Assembly: GCA_021201235.1 (NCBI GenBank) | Contig: JAJQFI010000025.1 | Coordinates: 148,266 to 212,265, forward strand | DNA from: Oscillospiraceae bacterium | GTDB lineage: Bacteria > Bacillota > Clostridia > Oscillospirales > Ruminococcaceae | Direction of reading: 5' to 3' | DNA: 64,000 nt | Shown: in pieces, positions 8,299 through 17,566 of the stretch | How the letters are laid out: the number at the start of each line of letters is the position of its first letter | How positions within the stretch are numbered: position 1 is the stretch's first letter | Position numbers and translations under genes: made by a program | The notes under the pieces: model-generated | What the model was told of the DNA's origin: nothing | The model's database searches: none | What the model saw: the letters and a program-made list of their open reading frames with translations, nothing else

Positions 8299-8331
8299 TC
8301 GGCACCTTGTATATACATATCAAGGTGCCGA
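8299..8331 (+). promoter_or_regulatory. stem-loop between binding-protein and permease genes
   Basis: A perfect 11-bp stem (TCGGCACCTTG with CAAGGTGCCGA) has an 11-nt AT loop and no T run. Such hairpins often protect the 3' end of the abundant binding-protein message and reduce permease expression. That role is inferred. Confidence 0.65.
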
Positions 8332-8353
8332 TTGTTGAAAGGAATATGGAAAA

Positions 8354-10012
8354 ATGAAAGAGAAGATAAAATCCAATGCCTTGTATATTGTGATTGCACT
8401 GGTTCTCGGTTTTCTGATAGTCGTCCCGATTCTGACGGTGTTCGCAAGGGCGATAGTAACAGATGAGGGCACCATCGATTTTGCCGACGCCATCGCCACC
8501 ATCTGCGACAGCGACAACCTTGAGACGATAGGAAATTCGTTGCTACTGGGTGTTCTTGTAGTCATCACTTCGACAATAATCGCTACGCCACTCGCATTTA
8601 TCTTAACGAGAACAAGCTTTGCCCGCAAAAAGTGGCTCGACATCGTCCTGATGATTCCGTTCATGACGCCGCCCTATATCTCCTCCTCCGGCTAGATTCT
8701 CTTTATGCAGAAGCGTGGGCTTTTCCAACAGCTTTTTCCGTGGACAGGAACGGCTTCGGAAGGCTTCTTCACGCTTGGCGGACTTGTCCTTGTGATGAGC
8801 CTTCATGTCTTCCCGTTCCTGACGACGATTCTCAAAAACGCAATCCTGAATCTGAACGGAAGTCTTGAAGAAAGTGCGGCTATCTATGGCGCAGGGTTCT
8901 GGTATCGCTTAAGAAAGGTGACAATGCCTCTCCTCACGGGAAACTATGCCATCGGAGCGCTTCTCGTCTTCGTCAAGACTCTTTCCGAATACGGCACGCC
9001 CTCGACGCTCGGCAAGCGAATCGGCTTCTATGTCTTCACGACCGACATCCACCGCTACGCCACGACATCACCGATTGATTTCGGCAAGGCTTCGAGCCTC
9101 TCGAGCGTCCTCGTCACCATCTGCATGGTTCTCTGGTTTGTACAGAATTACATCACCTCGAAGCATACATACCACCTCGTGGGCGGCAAGGGTCGCAAAA
9201 CCGAGAAGAAGTCCGATAAAAAGTGGATAACCGTCCTGAGCGCCGTCTATATCTTCATTGTCCTGCTTCTTTCAGTCGGGATTCCGTATTTCTCGGTAAT
9301 CGCAACTTCGCTCATAAAGCTTCGTGGTTACGGTCTGGCGGCAGGCAACTTCACCCTCGAGCACTATAAAGAGCTCTTCGTTGGCAATTCAAAGGGCATA
9401 AGGGCGATTCTAACGAGCCTCGGGCTTGCGGCTTCATCCGCAACGATTGCGAGCATCATCGGCGTATGTGTGACCGTCTGCATCCAGAAGGCGAAGAAGT
9501 GGAAGAACATCATCCAGTTGGAGGCGCTCCTCCCCGAGATGATTCCGAATATCGTCTTTGCAATCGGGCTGATGATTTTCTGAAACAAGATTTACAAGGC
9601 GATTCCGCTCTATAACACACTCGGATTTATGGTGCTCGTCTACGTCGTGATGTTCCTGCCCTACTCGATTCAGTATACCTCTTCGGCACTCATGCAGATA
9701 GGACCGAACCTCCAGCTTGCCGGAAAGGTCTGCGGCGGAAGCAGCGTCTATGTCTTCAGAAGGGTTACCTTCCCGCTTCTCTTCAAAGGCGTCCTCAGCG
9801 GATGGATGATGATATTCATAATTTCATTCAGAGAGCTTATCGCATCAAGCCTTATCTCCCCGCCGAACGTCCTGACCGTCTCGACCTTCATCGTCCGCGA
9901 ATTCGAGCAGGGAAGCGTCTCGGTCGGCATGGCGATGGCAGTAATCTGCGTCCTGCTGACGACCACAGCATTGATTATTCTCAATTACTTTGTGGATAGG
10001 GAGAAGGAGTGA
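8354..10012 (+). pseudogene. ABC transporter permease (FbpB-like), interrupted by two in-frame stops
   Basis: One frame of 552 codons encodes a fused two-half permease (about twelve helices) like FbpB. It is broken by TAG at 8693-8695 and TGA at 9581-9583. Both stops sit where the family has tryptophan (after PPYISSSG, before ILFMQKRG; and after AIGLMIF, before NKIYKAIPL). Each is explained by one G-to-A change from TGG, and the frame continues intact on both sides. Other genes here use TAG and TGA as ordinary stops, so recoding is unlikely. The gene is either recently inactivated or contains sequence errors. The ATPase and binding-protein genes are undamaged. Confidence 0.85.
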
Positions 10013-10032
10013 GATTACTCAAGGTTAAAGAT

Positions 10033-10067
10033 AAAAGGGTATGCACTGCAAAGTACATACCCTTTTT
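10033..10067. terminator. bidirectional terminator between permease and serA
   Basis: The stem AAAAGGGTATG (10033-10043) with CATACCCTTTT (10056-10066) has A and T runs on its two sides. It serves two convergent units. Confidence 0.8.
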
Positions 10068-10129
10068 GATTGCTTTTTTGAAAACCGGTTTATGGGTCGG
10101 ATGGTTCAAGGGGTTGAACGGGGTTGTGC

Positions 10130-11290
10130 TTACAGCACCCTGACTCTCGTAACCCCATCAATGCCCTCAATATCCTTGACAGCAGCGGCGGAGTCGCCGG
10201 TGATGTCGAGCATGGTGTATGCCCAGTCCTTCTTCGACTTGCTGGCGATGTTTTCGATGTTGCAGCCGTCAGCTGAGATGAACGATGTGATCTGCGAGAT
10301 GATTGCCGGGACGTTCTTGTGGATTACGCAGACGAGGTGGTCGGCGGTCTTCGCAAGCTCGCACTCGGGGAGGTTTACGGAGTTGTGAATCGATCCCTTC
10401 TCGACATAGTCGATGAGCTGGACAGCCGCCATATAAGCGCAGTTGTCCTCCGACTCGGGGGTCGAAGCTCCGAGGTGCGGAATCGCGACGATTCCGTCGT
10501 GGCAGAGAAGCTCGTCGTTCGGAAAGTCGGTGATATAGGTCGAGACGGAGCCGTTGTCGACAGCCTCGATGATGTCAGCGGTGTTTACAAGCTCGCCACG
10601 GGCGAAGTTCAGGATTCTGACGCCCTTCTTCATCTTGCCAATGGACTCTTTATTGACAGTGTCCTTGGTCTCACTGTTGTAAGGCAGGTGGAGCGAGATA
10701 TAGTCTGCTTCGGCGTAGATTTCCTGCAGGGTCTTGACAACCTTGACGGTGGGCTTGAGTCCCAGAGCCGCATTGACGGAGAGAAACGGGTCGTAGCCGA
10801 TGACGTTCATGCCAAGTGAAAGAGCCGCATTCGCAACCTTAGCACCGATTGCGCCGAGTCCGACCAAGCCGAGGGTCTTTCCGGAGATTTCGGGACCGGC
10901 AAACTGAGCCTTGCCTTTTTCAACGAGCTTTCCTACTGCGTCGCCCTGACCCTTGAGGGTCTTTGCCCAGTCGATAGCGGCGGGGACGCGACGGGAGGAG
11001 AGGATAAGTCCCGCCAAAACGAGTTCCTTGACGGCGTTAGCGTTTGCACCGGGGGTGTTGAAGACGCAGATTCCCGCTTCCGAGCAACGGTCAATCGGGA
11101 TGTTGTTGACGCCTGCACCGGCTCTGGCGATTGCAAGAAGCTTATCGCCGAACTCATAGTCGAGCATTCCCGCAGAGCGAACCATAATTGCGTCGGGATT
11201 GGCGGTCTCCGAGCCGACGACATACTTCTCCTTGTCGAAGCAGTCGAGACCCGAAGGGGAAATATTATTTAAAGTGAGTACGTTATACAT
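10130..11290 (-). CDS. serA: D-3-phosphoglycerate dehydrogenase with ACT domain
   Basis: The 386-residue enzyme oxidises 3-phosphoglycerate to 3-phosphohydroxypyruvate, the first step of serine synthesis. It has the NAD-binding motif GLVGLGAIGAKVANAAL, the HLPYNSETKDTVNKESI block, LNFARGELV (catalytic Arg region) and IPHLGASTPESEDN (catalytic His). A C-terminal ACT domain (VCVIHKNVPAIISQI onward) may bind serine for feedback. The ATG at 11290 lies inside the last codons of serC (8-nt overlap ATGTATAA), so the two are translationally coupled. An upstream start would run deep into serC and is rejected. Confidence 0.95.
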   Translation of the reverse strand: MYNVLTLNNISPSGLDCFDKEKYVVGSETANPDAIMVRSAGMLDYEFGDKLLAIARAGAGVNNIPIDRCSEAGICVFNTPGANANAVKELVLAGLILSSRRVPAAIDWAKTLKGQGDAVGKLVEKGKAQFAGPEISGKTLGLVGLGAIGAKVANAALSLGMNVIGYDPFLSVNAALGLKPTVKVVKTLQEIYAEADYISLHLPYNSETKDTVNKESIGKMKKGVRILNFARGELVNTADIIEAVDNGSVSTYITDFPNDELLCHDGIVAIPHLGASTPESEDNCAYMAAVQLIDYVEKGSIHNSVNLPECELAKTADHLVCVIHKNVPAIISQITSFISADGCNIENIASKSKKDWAYTMLDITGDSAAAVKDIEGIDGVTRVRVL

Positions 11291-12362
11291 TTTCAGCCTC
11301 AAACTTTCTGATGAATTCAACGAGCTTTTCAACGCCCTCATAAGGCATAGCGTTGTAGATGGAAGCTCTCATGCCGCCGACGGTGCGGTGACCCTTGATG
11401 TTGATGAGCCCTGCCGCCTTTGCTTCCTTGACGAACTTCGCGTCAAGCTCGTCGCTTCCGGTGACGAAGGGAACGTTCATGATGGAGCGGTCCTTGCCGG
11501 AAACAGTTGCCTTGAAGAGCTTCGATTCGTCGAGGCAATCATAGAGAAGCTTAGCCTTCTTCTCGTTAATTTCCTTCATAGCCTCGAGTCCGCCCTTTTC
11601 CTTGACCCAGTCAAGAACGAGACCGAGGATATAGATTCCGTAGGTCGGAGGAGTGTTATACATCGAGCCGTTGTCCGCATGAATCTGATAGTTGAACATG
11701 GTCGGGGTGATGTCCATAGCGTTGCCGATGAGATCTTCGCGGATGATGACAACAGTCAGACCCGCAGGACCCATATTCTTCTGGGCACCGGCATAGATAA
11801 CGCCGAACTTCGAAACGTCAACAGGTTCAGACAAAATGCAGGAAGACATATCCGCAACAATCGGAACTCCCTTGGTGTCAGGAAGACTTGTGAATCTGGT
11901 TCCGTAAATGGTGTTGTTATAGCAGATGTGGAAATAGTCCGCCTCGGGGTCGAGCTTCGACTCGTCAATCTCGGGGATGTATGAATAAACCTTATCCTTG
12001 GAGGAAGCGACGACGGTGCACTTGCCATAGCGTGAAGCCTCCTGATAAGCCTTGTTGGACCACTGACCGCTGAGAACGAAATCAGCCTTGTTGTTCTTGT
12101 TCATAAGGTTCATCGGAACCATTGCGAACTGGCTTGATGCGCCGCCCTGCAGGAACAGAACCTTGTAGTTGTCGGGGATAGCCATTAATTCACGGAACTT
12201 AGCCTCGACGCTTGCGATAATCTCGCCGTACTCCTTTGAGCGGTGGGACATTTCCATAACAGACTGTCCGCTCTCGCCATACTCGAGCATTTCGTCCGCC
12301 GCACGCTTCAGAACTTCCTCCGGGAGCATTGCGGGACCCGCACTGAAATTATAAACTCTCAT
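11283..12362 (-). CDS. serC: phosphoserine aminotransferase
   Basis: The 359-residue PLP enzyme converts phosphohydroxypyruvate to phosphoserine, using glutamate as amino donor. It starts MRVYNFSAGPAMLPEEVL as in SerC, with QGGASSQFAMVPMNL (cofactor phosphate site) and YAGAQKNMGPAG (the PLP-binding Lys). C-terminal HRTVGGMRASIYNA is also typical. The ATG at 12362 has a GAGGTG ribosome site. It heads a serC-serA operon with a strong promoter about 100 bp upstream. No serB was seen nearby. Confidence 0.95.
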   Translation of the reverse strand: MRVYNFSAGPAMLPEEVLKRAADEMLEYGESGQSVMEMSHRSKEYGEIIASVEAKFRELMAIPDNYKVLFLQGGASSQFAMVPMNLMNKNNKADFVLSGQWSNKAYQEASRYGKCTVVASSKDKVYSYIPEIDESKLDPEADYFHICYNNTIYGTRFTSLPDTKGVPIVADMSSCILSEPVDVSKFGVIYAGAQKNMGPAGLTVVIIREDLIGNAMDITPTMFNYQIHADNGSMYNTPPTYGIYILGLVLDWVKEKGGLEAMKEINEKKAKLLYDCLDESKLFKATVSGKDRSIMNVPFVTGSDELDAKFVKEAKAAGLINIKGHRTVGGMRASIYNAMPYEGVEKLVEFIRKFEAENV

Positions 12363-12484
12363 TATAAACACCTCGTAAGTCGCCTCCAACTTGCCGGAGC
12401 CGACGTATTATGCGGTATCTTATAAAATGCCATCTTACAAAATACCATCCTATACATTATACTCCACTCAAGTACAACTGTCAA
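12363..12484 (-). promoter_or_regulatory. serC-serA promoter and leader
   Basis: On the minus strand TTGACA (12479-12484) and TATAAT (12456-12461) are 17 bp apart. The roughly 90-nt leader carries two related 15-nt segments (AAAATGCCATCTTAC and AAAATACCATCCTAT on the plus strand). A hairpin of GTCG-CTCC with GGAG-CGAC sits nearer the start codon. No T-box motif is visible. Confidence 0.8.
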
Positions 12485-12538
12485 CAGTAGAAACACAAAG
12501 AAATTTTATTACGTTAAAAGGGAGAAATGGGCATTTTG

Positions 12539-12568
12539 ACGAAAATAAATAGCTCCCTTGGGGAGCTA
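12539..12568 (-). terminator. terminator of the MATE gene
   Basis: The stem TAGCTCCC/GGGAGCTA is followed on the minus strand by ATTTATTTT. Confidence 0.75.
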
Positions 12569-12606
12569 ATGCTTCCATGCGGAGCCATTCAAAGTCGAAA
12601 CAGATT

Positions 12607-14007
12607 CTATTGCGACTTGTTTTTCTTCAGTATCCCCCGATAAATCACCAAGAAGCACACAAGATGCGACAGCGTCGCCATCGTCCACGAGATGGGGTAG
12701 GACATATAGAGAACCCTCAGGCAGGCGGCGGGGTCGTCGGGGTGGGCGGCTTTGAACTGCGCAAAGTAGGTGCTTATCCATATGATTCGGAAGCCGCAGA
12801 CGAACATTATCGTCGTGACGGTCGGCAGAACCGAGTGCCCGACGCCTCGCAGGAGTCCGACGAGGGTGTCCATCGTGCCGTCAAGGAAGTATGTGAACAT
12901 GATGACCGACATTCGGACGACGCCGAAGGCAATTTCTTCGGAATTATCCGTATATATTCCCAAGAGCTGAGTGTCGAAGGCTTTCGCAAGAAGCCCCAGA
13001 CCGACGCCGACAATTACGACAAAGCCCATGCACTCGAAGGCAATCGTTTTGATGCGCTTGTACTGCTTCGCGCCGTAGTTCTGACCGGTGAAGGTTATTG
13101 ACGCCTGATAAACCGAGTTCATCGCCGTGTAGATGAAGCCCTCGATGTTGGAAGCGGCGCCGTTGCCCGCTATTGCCGCCGAGCCGAAGCCGTTTATCGA
13201 CGACTGGATGATGACGTTCGATATCGAGAATATCGAGCCCTGAATTCCCGCCGGAAGTCCGATCCGGATGATTTCGACGAGCTTCTTGGGGTAGATTTTT
13301 ATCTTCTTTAAGTAGAGTCTGATTGGTCCGTCTGAACGCATAAGGCAGACGGTAACGAGTACTGCGGAAATGAGCTGAGAGATTATCGTGGCAAGCGCAA
13401 CTCCCGCAACGTCCATTTTGAAGCCGATTACAAATATGAGGTTCAGGATTACGTTCACGATTCCCGAAACGGTGAGGTAATAAAGAGGTCGCTTTGTGTC
13501 GCCGACGGCTCGGAGAACCGCCGCACCGAAGTTATAAAGCATGTTTGCCGGCATGCCGATAAAGTAAATCTTGACATAGAGTGCCGAAAGGTCGATTACT
13601 TCCTCTGGAGAATCCATCCAGACGAGCATCTGCCTTGAGGCGAAGAATCCGAAGATTCCGACTGCAACCCCGCAGACAAGAGCCGTTGCGATTGATGTGT
13701 GCACCGTTTCGCTGACATCGCGCATCTCTTCCGCACCGAAATGCTGGGAGACGACGACCGAGGTGCCGACCGAAAGACCCATGAAGACGTTTACTATAAG
13801 GTTTATGAGTGCCGAGGTCGAGCTGACCGCCGCCAGGGAGTTATCGCTTCCCCAGTGACCGACCACCACGATATCAGCGGCGTTATACAAAAGTTGGAGC
13901 ATGCCCATAGCCATAAGCGGAATCGTGAACCGGATAATCTTCGGAAGAAGCGACCCCGTCGTCATGTCCATAGTTCTTGAGCTTTCGCCCCGTTTTATCT
14001 TGAACAA
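12607..14007 (-). CDS. MATE-family multidrug/sodium antiporter
   Basis: The 466-residue membrane protein has twelve predicted helices in two halves. It begins TTGSLLPKIIRFTIPLMAMG and contains LLYNAADIVVVGHWG, a signature of MATE/NorM exporters. GNGAASNIEGFIY and FTGQNYGAKQYKRI mark the second half. MATE proteins export cationic drugs or metabolites using a sodium or proton gradient. The start is TTG at 14005-14007, supported by AGGGGGA about eight bases upstream. It lies upstream of serC on the same strand but has its own terminator. The substrate is unknown. Confidence 0.9.
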   Translation of the reverse strand: MFKIKRGESSRTMDMTTGSLLPKIIRFTIPLMAMGMLQLLYNAADIVVVGHWGSDNSLAAVSSTSALINLIVNVFMGLSVGTSVVVSQHFGAEEMRDVSETVHTSIATALVCGVAVGIFGFFASRQMLVWMDSPEEVIDLSALYVKIYFIGMPANMLYNFGAAVLRAVGDTKRPLYYLTVSGIVNVILNLIFVIGFKMDVAGVALATIISQLISAVLVTVCLMRSDGPIRLYLKKIKIYPKKLVEIIRIGLPAGIQGSIFSISNVIIQSSINGFGSAAIAGNGAASNIEGFIYTAMNSVYQASITFTGQNYGAKQYKRIKTIAFECMGFVVIVGVGLGLLAKAFDTQLLGIYTDNSEEIAFGVVRMSVIMFTYFLDGTMDTLVGLLRGVGHSVLPTVTTIMFVCGFRIIWISTYFAQFKAAHPDDPAACLRVLYMSYPISWTMATLSHLVCFLVIYRGILKKNKSQ

Positions 14008-14128
14008 GAGATATTCCCCCTAATCACTTTACAAACAACTAACAATATTACTCCATTTCACTCATAATTTCAACCGCTTTTTCGACATTTTCCTCACGAA
14101 TTTTGCGGATTTTACAGACAAAAATCTG

Positions 14129-14157
14129 TTGACTTTGCCCCTCGAATGCTTTATACT
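14129..14157 (+). promoter_or_regulatory. promoter of the GH26-like gene
   Basis: TTGACT (14129-14134) and TATACT (14152-14157) have a 17-bp spacer. Confidence 0.8.
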
Positions 14158-14198
14158 CATATTAAGATTTCAAAACTCAGGGACAGGTGATTTTTTCA

Positions 14199-15632
14199 AT
14201 GGCAGAATATAAGATTTATGGTATACATATGGGCAAGGCAAACTGCTCGGTTGACCTCTCGAACGGCAGTGAGCGCGGCGAGTATGTAAATCAGGATTAC
14301 ATTTTAAATAAGCTCGGGCGACCGCACCGCGCCGTCAACCTCATGTATTGCTACTATCCCCTCGATGCGGGCTTCCCCGTCAGGGCGAGCGTTGCGTTCC
14401 CCTCAAAGGACACCACCAACGCTTGGGGCTTCCCATATGACGATTACTATACCTACGGCGGAGGCTTGAACGGCTCCAAGGACGCACCTGTTTTCGAGCA
14501 GATGAGAGATATCCGCAGGCACGGTCAGGACGTTATCCTGACGCTCACAATCGACCCGCATGTCTCGGACGAGCATCTGATTGCGATTGCAAAAGACCTG
14601 CTTCCCTTCGGAAGACTGATGATTCGTGTCAATCACGAGGCGACCGGCAACTGGTTCTCCTTCAATAAGCGTTGCACCTATGCCGAGGTTGGTGCTTTCT
14701 TTGCAAGATTCGCGAAAATCCTCCACGAATACGCACCGAACGTAAAGACGATTCTCTGCGCCGGATGCTATGACCCCGCAACCGGAAAGCTTGAGAAAGA
14801 AGAAGAGTTTGCGGCGGCGGCTCAGGAAACCGACATCTGGTCGATTGACAAGTATATGGCTCTTCACTGGGGCTGGCCCTATGATATTGCCGAGAAGGGC
14901 GGCGGCTCCTATGGCTACACCGGTGCCGAGGCGGTCTATAAGTCGCTCGAGGATACTTACGAGAGGTATAAAGAATCCACCGGCATGGTCAAGCCGATGG
15001 TCATGAGCGAGCACAACGCCGACGGCGACGTCACCGGTCCTTATGACCAGTGCAAGATTATGCGCCACTTCTGCGACATGGTCGTCGACAAGAAGGCGAC
15101 GTGGATTGAGGGCTTCGCGCTCTATCAGTTCCGCGACAGAGGCAGACTCGGACTCGAGCTCGAGGACCCGAACAACCCCGAGGTCGGAATCGAACAGCCG
15201 CTGATGGCTGAATACAAGAAGATAATCCACGAGGACTGGTTCGAGCCGAAGATGGACTATTCGGGCGAACAGAAGCTCCCCGTAACCGTTCGTTGGGGCA
15301 GCTCGGAGGACTCGGACGGAATCGCAATCCCCCTCAAGTTCGAGGAAAACCCGACCTTCTGTGAGCTCTGGTTTGACGAGGACGACGAATCGAACATGAT
15401 GATTGAGCTTAACGACAGATGGTTCTATAAGTCCCCGAAGGCTAAGTATGTCGACCTGATGCCGGCGTTCTACGAAAATCCCCTTGACGGCAAGACGAAG
15501 CTCAGTTTAAAGATATTCTGCCCTCCGGCAAGCGGTGAGAACGAGGACGGAGCGATAGACTGCTTCACCACAATCGAGAAGCTCCCGAAAATCCGCATCG
15601 CCTATGAGCCCTGCATCCCGTTCACGAACTGA
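14199..15632 (+). CDS. GH26-like glycoside hydrolase (beta-mannanase-type), intracellular
   Basis: The 477-residue protein lacks a signal peptide. It resembles clan A hydrolases of family GH26: RLMIRVNHEATGNWF places a candidate acid/base Glu at residue 147, and KPMVMSEHNADGD a candidate nucleophile Glu at 271. The remainder reads as a TIM barrel with a C-terminal beta domain. ATG at 14199 is preferred over a GTG twelve bases upstream because GGGACAGGTG then acts as ribosome site. A thioesterase gene follows after 8 bp. The substrate (a mannan- or xylan-derived oligosaccharide) is a guess from family; the family assignment itself is moderate. Confidence 0.6.
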   Translation: MAEYKIYGIHMGKANCSVDLSNGSERGEYVNQDYILNKLGRPHRAVNLMYCYYPLDAGFPVRASVAFPSKDTTNAWGFPYDDYYTYGGGLNGSKDAPVFEQMRDIRRHGQDVILTLTIDPHVSDEHLIAIAKDLLPFGRLMIRVNHEATGNWFSFNKRCTYAEVGAFFARFAKILHEYAPNVKTILCAGCYDPATGKLEKEEEFAAAAQETDIWSIDKYMALHWGWPYDIAEKGGGSYGYTGAEAVYKSLEDTYERYKESTGMVKPMVMSEHNADGDVTGPYDQCKIMRHFCDMVVDKKATWIEGFALYQFRDRGRLGLELEDPNNPEVGIEQPLMAEYKKIIHEDWFEPKMDYSGEQKLPVTVRWGSSEDSDGIAIPLKFEENPTFCELWFDEDDESNMMIELNDRWFYKSPKAKYVDLMPAFYENPLDGKTKLSLKIFCPPASGENEDGAIDCFTTIEKLPKIRIAYEPCIPFTN

Positions 15633-15640
15633 GGCGCAAG

Positions 15641-16054
15641 ATGGTCCATAACTATTTAAGAAAAGCGCACTACTACGAGACCGACCAGATGGGCGTTGTC
15701 CACCACGCGAACTATATCCACTGGATGGAGGAAGCGAGAATCGAGATGATGGACGACATGGGTCTCGGCTACAAGACTGTCGAGGAGAACGGAATCGTCT
15801 CCCCCGTCGTCTCGCTCAGCATCGACTACAAAACGAGCGTCATGTACGACGACACGGTCGAGGTTCGTGTCAGCATCAAGCGCTACACCGGCGTGTCCCT
15901 GATAATCGGCTACGAGATGTTCGACCGTAACACCGGGAAAATCTGCGCCACCGCCGAATCAAAGCACGGGTTCATCAGAGATGGGAAGATAATCTCTGTA
16001 AAGAGAGAGTTTCCGGAACTTGATGAGGCGATTAGGAAGTATATGGAGGCATAA
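15641..16054 (+). CDS. acyl-CoA thioesterase, YbgC/FadM (4HBT) family
   Basis: The 137-residue hotdog-fold protein carries the motif YYETDQMGVVHHANYIHWME, with the catalytic Asp in TDQMG, and YKTSVMYDDTVEVRV. Such enzymes hydrolyse acyl-CoA or acyl-ACP thioesters in the cytoplasm. It starts 8 bp after the GH26-like gene, so the two are probably co-transcribed, though no functional link is evident. Confidence 0.88.
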   Translation: MVHNYLRKAHYYETDQMGVVHHANYIHWMEEARIEMMDDMGLGYKTVEENGIVSPVVSLSIDYKTSVMYDDTVEVRVSIKRYTGVSLIIGYEMFDRNTGKICATAESKHGFIRDGKIISVKREFPELDEAIRKYMEA

Positions 16055-16090
16055 AAATAGTGGCTCGCTAATAGCGAGCCACGCTATTTT
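16054..16090 (+). terminator. terminator of the thioesterase gene
   Basis: The stem GTGGCTCGCT/AGCGAGCCAC is flanked by AAAATAG and CTATTTT, so the hairpin extends and ends in T residues. It abuts the dispersed repeat element that follows. Confidence 0.75.
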
Positions 16091-16260
16091 CGCCTTTGCC
16101 GAAAATAGCACCTCTCAGTCGCCTTCGGCGCCAGCTCCCCTTGACAGGGGAGCCTTTTTGTATCCGTACAAACTTTTGTAAGAGCAAAAAAAGCCTCCCC
16201 TGAAATGGGGAGACAGTTTTGCTTTGCAAACTGGGACCGGCGAAGCCGGTGGAGGGGTTT
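16082..16260 (+). repeat. dispersed structured repeat, copy 1 (MITE-like, between convergent genes)
   Basis: About 180 bp of nested inverted repeats. The first 76 bases align base for base over most of their length with the reverse complement of 32083-32160. Shared blocks are GCTATTTTC...GAAAATAGC, ACCTCTCAGTC, GCCAGCTCCCCT and AGGGGAGCC plus T run. The small hairpin after CAGTC differs in sequence between copies (GCC-TTC-GGC here, ACG...CGT there) but still pairs. It lies between the 3' ends of the thioesterase and the DUF4349 gene, so it may act as a two-way terminator. Confidence 0.75.
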
Positions 16261-16268
16261 CCGAGGGG

Positions 16269-17201
16269 TTATTCCTCTGTTTCTGCCTTTTTCTTCTTCG
16301 ACCTCTTCGTCGCAGCCCTAACAATAACCACAACAATTATAACAGGCACCGCGACGAGCACAATATACGGCAGGGCGCTGACTATCCAGACGAACGCATC
16401 CTTGAAGCCTTCGCCGATGTTATAGAAGCTGTCCGAGAGGTTCGAGCGGATTCGCTCGAAGACGGTCGGGTTGCTCGTTTCGGTCGAGATGCGACGGACT
16501 TCACTTACGTCTATATAAAATGTGCTGTAGGAAATCCTGTCGTCATAGGTTTCTAGCTGAGCGGTGTAGGATTCAATCTCGTAATTCACGTCAGTAAGGT
16601 AGCTCTGAATCTGGAGGATTTCCTCGACCGTTTCGGCTTTCTCCATAAGGGCTAAGAAGCTGTCCCTCTCCGTTTTGAGAGCCGTGAGCCGGGCTTCAAT
16701 GTCAACGTATGAAGAGGTGACGTCGTTGACGTATTCATAGCTATAGGTGACCGTCGCCATGTTGCCGACCGCTTCGGCAAACTCGTCATAGTAATCGGCG
16801 GGGATTCTGATGGTGAAATCCGCATACCTAAGCCCACTTGAATAGTAGGAGTTCCCCGACTCGGAGGAGCTCTCGATATAGCCGCCGAACTGCGAAACGT
16901 AGCTCTTCAGATCCGCAACAAATTGGTCATACTCAACCGTCTGCACGTCCATCGTGCGGTTTTTGATGAGCTTTCGGGTGGAAGCCTCGACGTCGGTGTC
17001 GTCATAGACTGAGTCGGAGGAGGATTCGGCGGCTTCAACCACAGACTCATCAACCTCGTAGTCGTCGTACCAACCGAAGTCGGAGTCGTAATACGAACTG
17101 GAAACGTTTGCAGCCGAGTCGGTGGCATAACTCGCCCCGCACCCCGCAAGAATAACCGCCGAGCAGGCTATTGCCAGGATAGTAAGTATTTTTCTTTTCA
17201 T
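16269..17201 (-). CDS. DUF4349 lipoprotein
   Basis: The 310-residue protein has a lipoprotein signal with lipobox LAGC (cysteine 21), an acidic Ser/Tyr/Asp-rich linker, and a DUF4349-type domain. That domain contains LIKNRTMDVQTVEYDQFVADL, FTIRIPADYYDEFAEAV, a coiled coil around EARLTALKTERD, and YSTFYIDVSEV. A C-terminal transmembrane helix (about residues 270-295) and a basic tail RSKKKK follow, so the domain sits outside the membrane, anchored at both ends. The function of DUF4349 is not established. The gene stands alone, divergent from rpoB. Confidence 0.85.
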   Translation of the reverse strand: MKRKILTILAIACSAVILAGCGASYATDSAANVSSSYYDSDFGWYDDYEVDESVVEAAESSSDSVYDDTDVEASTRKLIKNRTMDVQTVEYDQFVADLKSYVSQFGGYIESSSESGNSYYSSGLRYADFTIRIPADYYDEFAEAVGNMATVTYSYEYVNDVTSSYVDIEARLTALKTERDSFLALMEKAETVEEILQIQSYLTDVNYEIESYTAQLETYDDRISYSTFYIDVSEVRRISTETSNPTVFERIRSNLSDSFYNIGEGFKDAFVWIVSALPYIVLVAVPVIIVVVIVRAATKRSKKKKAETEE

Positions 17202-17322
17202 AATATCACGCCTTTCATTTTAGTAGGGTGTGCATATATCACAGCTTGAATGCTGTTCTATTATTAAAACACATCAGAGGGGCGGATTATTGCATGGGGA
17301 GAAAAATTTTTTAAAAAAGTGC

Positions 17323-17351
17323 TTGACAAGCCTTGGAAATTAGTGTATACT
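17323..17351 (+). promoter_or_regulatory. rpoBC promoter
   Basis: TTGACA (17323-17328) and TATACT (17346-17351) have a 17-bp spacer. The leader is about 210 nt. It contains a weak hairpin GCCCA/TGGGC (17397-17410) followed by GTAATTTTTT, which could be an attenuator. A competing pairing between GACGCC (17389-17394) and GGGCGT (17407-17412) is possible. Confidence 0.8.
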
Positions 17352-17566
17352 ATGATACTGATTCATAATGGCTAAAAAGACGCCTTTTTATAATAAGCCC
17401 AAAATTGGGCGTAATTTTTTCACGAACTTTTCTTGAAAATCGGCTGTGGATTTGTGCGGATTGTACAAAATCACCGGTTTTTGGGCGAAAGCGTGTCAAG
17501 AGGGCGGGCGTTTTCAAGCGTTATTTGCAAATTAAAACCTATCTGAATACAAGGAGTGATAAGCTA

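Noticed and set aside
8693..9583. Stop-codon recoding (selenocysteine, pyrrolysine or UGA-Trp) in the permease gene
   Set aside because: Two different stop codons are involved, both replace tryptophan, no insertion element is seen, and TAG and TGA end other genes normally in this window.
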